In this document: positions 24,584 to 27,051 of the stretch, piece after piece | How positions within the stretch are numbered: position 1 is the first letter of the stretch | Layout of the letters: the number at the start of each line of letters is the position of its first letter | Origin: Bacillota bacterium | GTDB taxonomy: Bacteria > Bacillota > Clostridia > Christensenellales > Aristaeellaceae | Direction: 5' to 3' | Assembly (NCBI GenBank): GCA_023416585.1 | Contig: JAEZHM010000049.1 | Location: 1 to 27,051 of the forward strand | DNA length: 27,051 bases | Notes under the pieces: model-generated | Databases searched by the model: none | What the model saw: the letters and a program-made list of their open reading frames with translations, nothing else | Told to the model about the DNA's origin: nothing | Made by a program: the position numbers and the translations under genes

Positions 24584-24626
24584 TGGTGACCCATCGGAGA
24601 TTCGAACTCCGGACACCTTGATTAAA
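24584..24626 (-). repeat. Right attachment site (within tRNA-Lys)
   Basis: The 43 bases shared with 20079-20121 form the 3' portion of the intact tRNA-Lys. Identity stops at 24626, inside the anticodon stem, marking the crossover limit on the tRNA side. Confidence 0.9.
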
Positions 24627-24659
24627 AGTCAAGTGCTCTGCCAACTGAGCTAATGGGTC
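24584..24659 (-). tRNA. tRNA-Lys (anticodon TTT)
   Basis: The minus strand folds into a full cloverleaf: acceptor GACCCAT with ATGGGTC, D arm AGCTCAGTTGGCAGAGC, anticodon loop CTTTTAA, T arm GGAG-TTCGAAT-CTCC, discriminator A and encoded CCA. It is the last tRNA of the cluster and the target of the element to its left. Confidence 0.97.
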
Positions 24660-24667
24660 AATAAAAA

Positions 24668-24742
24668 TGGCTGGGGTGGCAGGATTTGAACCTACGGATG
24701 CGGGAGTCAAAGTCCCGTGCCTTACCGCTTGGCGACACCCCA
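24668..24742 (-). tRNA. tRNA-Gln (anticodon TTG)
   Basis: Acceptor TGGGGTG pairs with CACCCCA; anticodon loop CTTTGAC reads TTG; T loop TTCAAAT; discriminator G with encoded CCA. The 5' T-A first pair is typical for tRNA-Gln. Confidence 0.96.
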
Positions 24743-24776
24743 ACGCAGCTTGTTAAGCGGCCAGGAGAAGGGAAAA

Positions 24777-24852
24777 TGGGGTGAGTAGTGGGGTTCGAAC
24801 CCACGACATCCAGAGCCACAATCTGGCGCTCTACCGCTGAACTATACCCACC
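24777..24852 (-). tRNA. tRNA-His (anticodon GTG)
   Basis: Acceptor GTGGGTA pairs with TACTCAC, with an extra encoded G at -1 opposite discriminator C73, the identity mark of tRNA-His. The anticodon loop TTGTGGC reads GTG, and CCA is encoded. Confidence 0.96.
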
Positions 24853-24861
24853 ATATGAAGC

Positions 24862-24938
<77 letters not shown>

Positions 24939-24995
24939 ATACCGTAGTCCGGCGACCTATTCAGCAAAGTTTTCCGTTCTTGCTGACAGGATAAA

Positions 24996-25024
24996 ATCTT
25001 ACCACATGCGACCTTTACTGTCAA
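24996..25024 (-). promoter_or_regulatory. Strong promoter of the tRNA cluster
   Basis: On the minus strand TTGACA (25019-25024), a 17-base spacer and TAAGAT (24996-25001) preceded by TGG: a consensus -35 plus an extended -10. It lies between the AlkZ-related gene and tRNA-Arg. Confidence 0.85.
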
Positions 25025-25076
25025 CATCTTTTTTCCTATTTTGCAGGCATTCGTGTTTATTATCACGGTCTATACC

Positions 25077-25745
25077 TTAGCGCAAAAAGCGGTCCAGCGC
25101 CTTTTGCGTGACAGCAGGGTTTAGTTCATACACACGCTGGATAATTGCATCCCGGGCAGATGTGGGGGAAAGAGCTTCTGCTTGAGCAGCGACAGCATCT
25201 CCCCAAAAATCTTCTGCAAGGCGAAAGGTGGTGACGGGCCAGCCATAGGGCATATTGTCTTTGGAAAGCTTTCTTACTTCGCCGGATATGGTCAGAAACA
25301 TGCTGGTCTGCAGCCGTGCCAGTGCGGCCTCAAGCCCCTTGGCACCAACTGCTGCCTTGATGTCGTTAAAAGCCGCCTCGCCCTGCATTTCAACAAACCT
25401 CATGATTCCGTGTTCCATGTAACCCATCTGTCCCGATTGATACACCTGTTCATATGTTCGATGCTGCCTCTTTACGGACAGAAAGTAAGGTGCCCATTCC
25501 TTGGTGATATAACCGCCCTTTTGGAAGAACACCTTTCCATAACTGATATCCTTTTCTTCTTTAAGTACCCGCATGCGAAAGGCCCACGGGTCGGTATCAG
25601 GGTCGCCGGTATGCCAGCGGATGCAACTGTCAAAATAGTTTGCCAGCGAAAATATGCCCTCATTGTTGTCGCCCACCATGGAAAAGCCGGCGCGAGCCAA
25701 CGCCTCCAGAAAATCATTGTAGTTACGGATTTTGCCGAATGTCAT
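25077..25745 (-). CDS. AlkZ-related (YcaQ-like) protein
   Basis: The 222-residue protein resembles short Bacillota proteins named AlkZ-related: an N-terminal part with SLANYFDSCIRWHTGDPDTDPW, YGKVFFQKGGYITKEWAPYFLSVKR, and a winged-helix-like part with ALARLQTSMFLTISG and MPYGWPVTTFRLAEDFW. AlkZ/YcaQ are DNA glycosylases that unhook crosslinks; whether this short relative has any such activity is unknown. The start at 25745 follows AAAGGAG by 8 bases. It follows the upstream toroid-protein gene by 20 bases, so the two are cotranscribed. Confidence 0.6.
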   Translation of the reverse strand: MTFGKIRNYNDFLEALARAGFSMVGDNNEGIFSLANYFDSCIRWHTGDPDTDPWAFRMRVLKEEKDISYGKVFFQKGGYITKEWAPYFLSVKRQHRTYEQVYQSGQMGYMEHGIMRFVEMQGEAAFNDIKAAVGAKGLEAALARLQTSMFLTISGEVRKLSKDNMPYGWPVTTFRLAEDFWGDAVAAQAEALSPTSARDAIIQRVYELNPAVTQKALDRFLR

Positions 25746-25765
25746 TAGCCGTTCTCCTTTAGTTT

Positions 25766-26701
25766 TCACGTGAGTTTTGTTTCTAAGCGGCCAAATGCTC
25801 TCAAAAATCGCATATTGCGCAGCAGAACATCTGTCTTCCACCAGTTTTCACTGATAGCGAATGCCTTTTCATAGCCGGCCCATTTCCAGGTGATATCCCA
25901 AATACCCTCACTGTTGCGTGCTGCTTCCAGCCAGTCCAATTCTTTCTCCACCAGATTATGAAAGTCTGTATAAAGCGGGTGCTGCGGTGTGCGAATGAAC
26001 TCAGATGGCCGGCAGGCATACCCTTCCCACTTGTTCGTGTCATCCTGAATTAGGCGTGCCATTTGCAAAAGCAGCTCTTTTTCCAACGCCTCTACCGGAT
26101 AGGCGGTTACATGACCGGCTCGTTTAATAAAGCCCAGCAGCGACTCAACGCACAGCAGGGAATGCATGGATACCTCCGGTGAAGAGAGAAAGGCGGAGAC
26201 AAGCTCGCCGGTGATCTTTTTGCACCGGGTGGATAATGCGGTTCCTGCCGGCGCATAATATAGCCCAAAGCCTGCCAGTATGCCGCTTGGGTTAAACTCG
26301 CTATGACTTGTGCTAACAGAATCCACCTCCCACCAAGGGGCGTGGGGGGCGTCATTGTTGGAGGGCACAACGTTCAGCCACCGGTCTCCCTGCATATCCG
26401 CACCGCTGTCCAGATATTGCAGCATGCTCCAGATCATTGGGTGATCTTTTTCAATTAAACCAGTTTCCAGCAATAAATGGGCAGCGGTACTTGTCTGTAT
26501 GGGGGATGAGCGGGGATTCCAGGCATCTGCCTCCAGCGCATGACCGAAACCACCGTCAGGATTTTGGTAGAACGACAGAACTTTGCGAACGCAATCCGCG
26601 CTGCCGCCTTCAAAATGATACTGCCAGCGGAATAGATCCAGCGGCCGTGCATTTGTGTACACAAAACCTTTAATAGCCGTAATCTCTTCATGGGAAAGCA
26701 T
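25766..26701 (-). CDS. Alpha/alpha-toroid (prenyltransferase/squalene-cyclase-like) protein of unknown role
   Basis: The 311-residue protein has features of alpha/alpha-toroid repeats: YQNPDGGFGHALEADAWN followed by SPIQTSTAAHLLLETG, and a later segment NSEGIWDITWKWAGYEKAF. Such repeats occur in terpene cyclases and prenyltransferases, but the cyclase DxDD motif is not seen, so enzymatic function is doubtful. There is no signal peptide. The frame is open upstream to a GTG at 26803, but AAGGAGGT lies 6 bases before the ATG at 26701, and the GTG would lie almost on the transcript start. Confidence 0.6.
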   Translation of the reverse strand: MLSHEEITAIKGFVYTNARPLDLFRWQYHFEGGSADCVRKVLSFYQNPDGGFGHALEADAWNPRSSPIQTSTAAHLLLETGLIEKDHPMIWSMLQYLDSGADMQGDRWLNVVPSNNDAPHAPWWEVDSVSTSHSEFNPSGILAGFGLYYAPAGTALSTRCKKITGELVSAFLSSPEVSMHSLLCVESLLGFIKRAGHVTAYPVEALEKELLLQMARLIQDDTNKWEGYACRPSEFIRTPQHPLYTDFHNLVEKELDWLEAARNSEGIWDITWKWAGYEKAFAISENWWKTDVLLRNMRFLRAFGRLETKLT

Positions 26702-26805
26702 GATGTGACCTCCTTGAGGGATTTGTACACCCCATTCTCTTGCACTGACTTCGCTATGTGGGGATGCTGAGGTATTCGCTTGAATAGCGGTGATTGTTTG
26801 CACTC

Positions 26806-26834
26806 ATTCTACCCTTGGTATATCCTGCTGTCAA
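26806..26834 (-). promoter_or_regulatory. Promoter of the toroid/AlkZ-related operon
   Basis: On the minus strand TTGACA (26829-26834), a 17-base spacer and TAGAAT (26806-26811). The transcript would start about 26799, giving a leader of about 100 bases before the ATG at 26701. Confidence 0.8.
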
Positions 26835-26859
26835 TGCAAAGAGAAATTTGCACACGTGT
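26835..26859. promoter_or_regulatory. Inverted repeats between divergent promoters
   Basis: TGCAAA (26835-26840) and TTTGCA (26847-26852) form a perfect inverted repeat with a 6-base centre, abutting the -35 of the minus-strand promoter. The palindrome ACACGTGT (26852-26859) adjoins it. TTTGCAC occurs again at 26797-26803. These could be repressor sites for either gene; the sequence is not clearly an AraR box. Confidence 0.4.
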
Positions 26860-26887
26860 TTCATGCTTTAGTTTAGATAGTTGATTC

Positions 26888-26916
26888 TGGACGGGTTGTC
26901 CACAGCATGATATAAT
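26888..26916 (+). promoter_or_regulatory. Promoter of araA
   Basis: TATAAT (26911-26916) with TGA before it gives an extended -10; TGGACG at 26888-26893 is a fair -35 with a 17-base spacer. The araA start is about 70 bases downstream. Confidence 0.65.
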
Positions 26917-26987
26917 CGATTACAATGGCAAAATTCGGTGTATATACTTTATGCCGCTTAATTTGAATACAGCGAAGGAGGTTTCCC

Positions 26988-27051
26988 ATGAGCTTAAAGA
27001 AGTACGAGTTCTGGTTTATTGCCGGCACTCAGTCCCTGTACGGGCCGGAGA
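26988..27051 (+). CDS. araA: L-arabinose isomerase, 5' end only
   Basis: Only the first 21 residues are in the window: MSLKKYEFWFIAGTQSLYGPE, which matches the characteristic start of AraA (YEFWF.GSQ.LYG). The enzyme converts L-arabinose to L-ribulose in the cytoplasm. AAGGAGG lies 7 bases before the ATG. The gene runs out of the window, so completeness and the rest of an arabinose operon cannot be judged. Confidence 0.9.
   Translation, partial: MSLKKYEFWFIAGTQSLYGPE

Larger units (their letters stand above)
20079..24626. mobile_element. Decayed integrative element in tRNA-Lys(TTT)
   Basis: The element is bounded by a 43-base exact direct repeat made of the tRNA-Lys 3' half including CCA (20079-20121 and 24584-24626). 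The repeats start 4505 bases apart. Inside lie a broken tyrosine integrase next to the intact tRNA, paired AAAGTTGCA motifs near both ends, a MarR regulator, a MATE efflux pump and gene remnants. The tRNA stays intact because the element supplied a matching 3' half and terminator. With a broken integrase and no replication or transfer genes it is not expected to move by itself. The outline is strong; what the original element was (prophage, ICE or island) cannot be told. Confidence 0.85.

Noticed and set aside
24528..24743. 71-codon minus-strand frame over the tRNA genes
   Set aside because: Translation of tRNA-Gln and tRNA-Lys sequence, not a protein gene.

Overview
The window looks like a chromosomal piece of a Gram-positive bacterium of the Bacillota, most likely a spore-forming member of the Clostridia. 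The gene order from rbgA through rnhB, dprA, topA and trmFO to hslV and hslU resembles the Bacillus subtilis ylqF-to-clpY region. Nearly every gene has a strong AGGAGG-type ribosome binding site, several starts are GTG or TTG, and a YerB-family protein and a spore-coat-like protein are present. I cannot name the genus.

Bases 1-436 hold most of an SRP RNA gene (minus strand) with its promoter, plus a perfect 19-bp hairpin repeat. Bases 437-16001 are one long minus-strand gene string, probably an operon. Read in transcription order it is rbgA, rnhB, yraN, a 1377-residue double glycosyltransferase, comM, dprA, topA, trmFO, a secreted alpha/beta hydrolase, hslV and hslU. It covers ribosome assembly, RNA-DNA hybrid removal, DNA uptake, DNA topology, tRNA methylation and proteolysis. 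Two junctions overlap as ATGA (topA/trmFO and rnhB/yraN) and most others are under 50 bases. Compared with Bacillus, xerC and codY are missing here, and a hydrolase sits where xerC would be.

Bases 16184-17861 hold a plus-strand ECF sigma factor and its membrane anti-sigma factor, with an extended -10 promoter and a strong terminator. Facing them is a DUF3048 (YerB-like) secreted protein, followed by a repeat-rich protein that resembles clostridial spore-surface proteins.

Bases 20079-24626 are a decayed integrative element inserted in the 3' part of a tRNA-Lys(TTT) gene. A 43-base exact direct repeat of the tRNA 3' end marks both ends. Paired AAAGTTGCA repeats with 11-bp spacing lie inside each end. 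A broken tyrosine integrase lies next to the tRNA. The surviving cargo is a MarR regulator and a MATE efflux pump, beside remnants of a decayed gene.

Bases 24584-24938 are a four-tRNA cluster (Arg, His, Gln, Lys in transcription order) with a near-consensus promoter. Upstream of it are an AlkZ-related protein and a toroid-fold protein in one operon. Divergent from that operon is the start of araA (L-arabinose isomerase), cut by the window end. The long operon is housekeeping; the accessory content is the tRNA-Lys element and the spore-coat-like gene.
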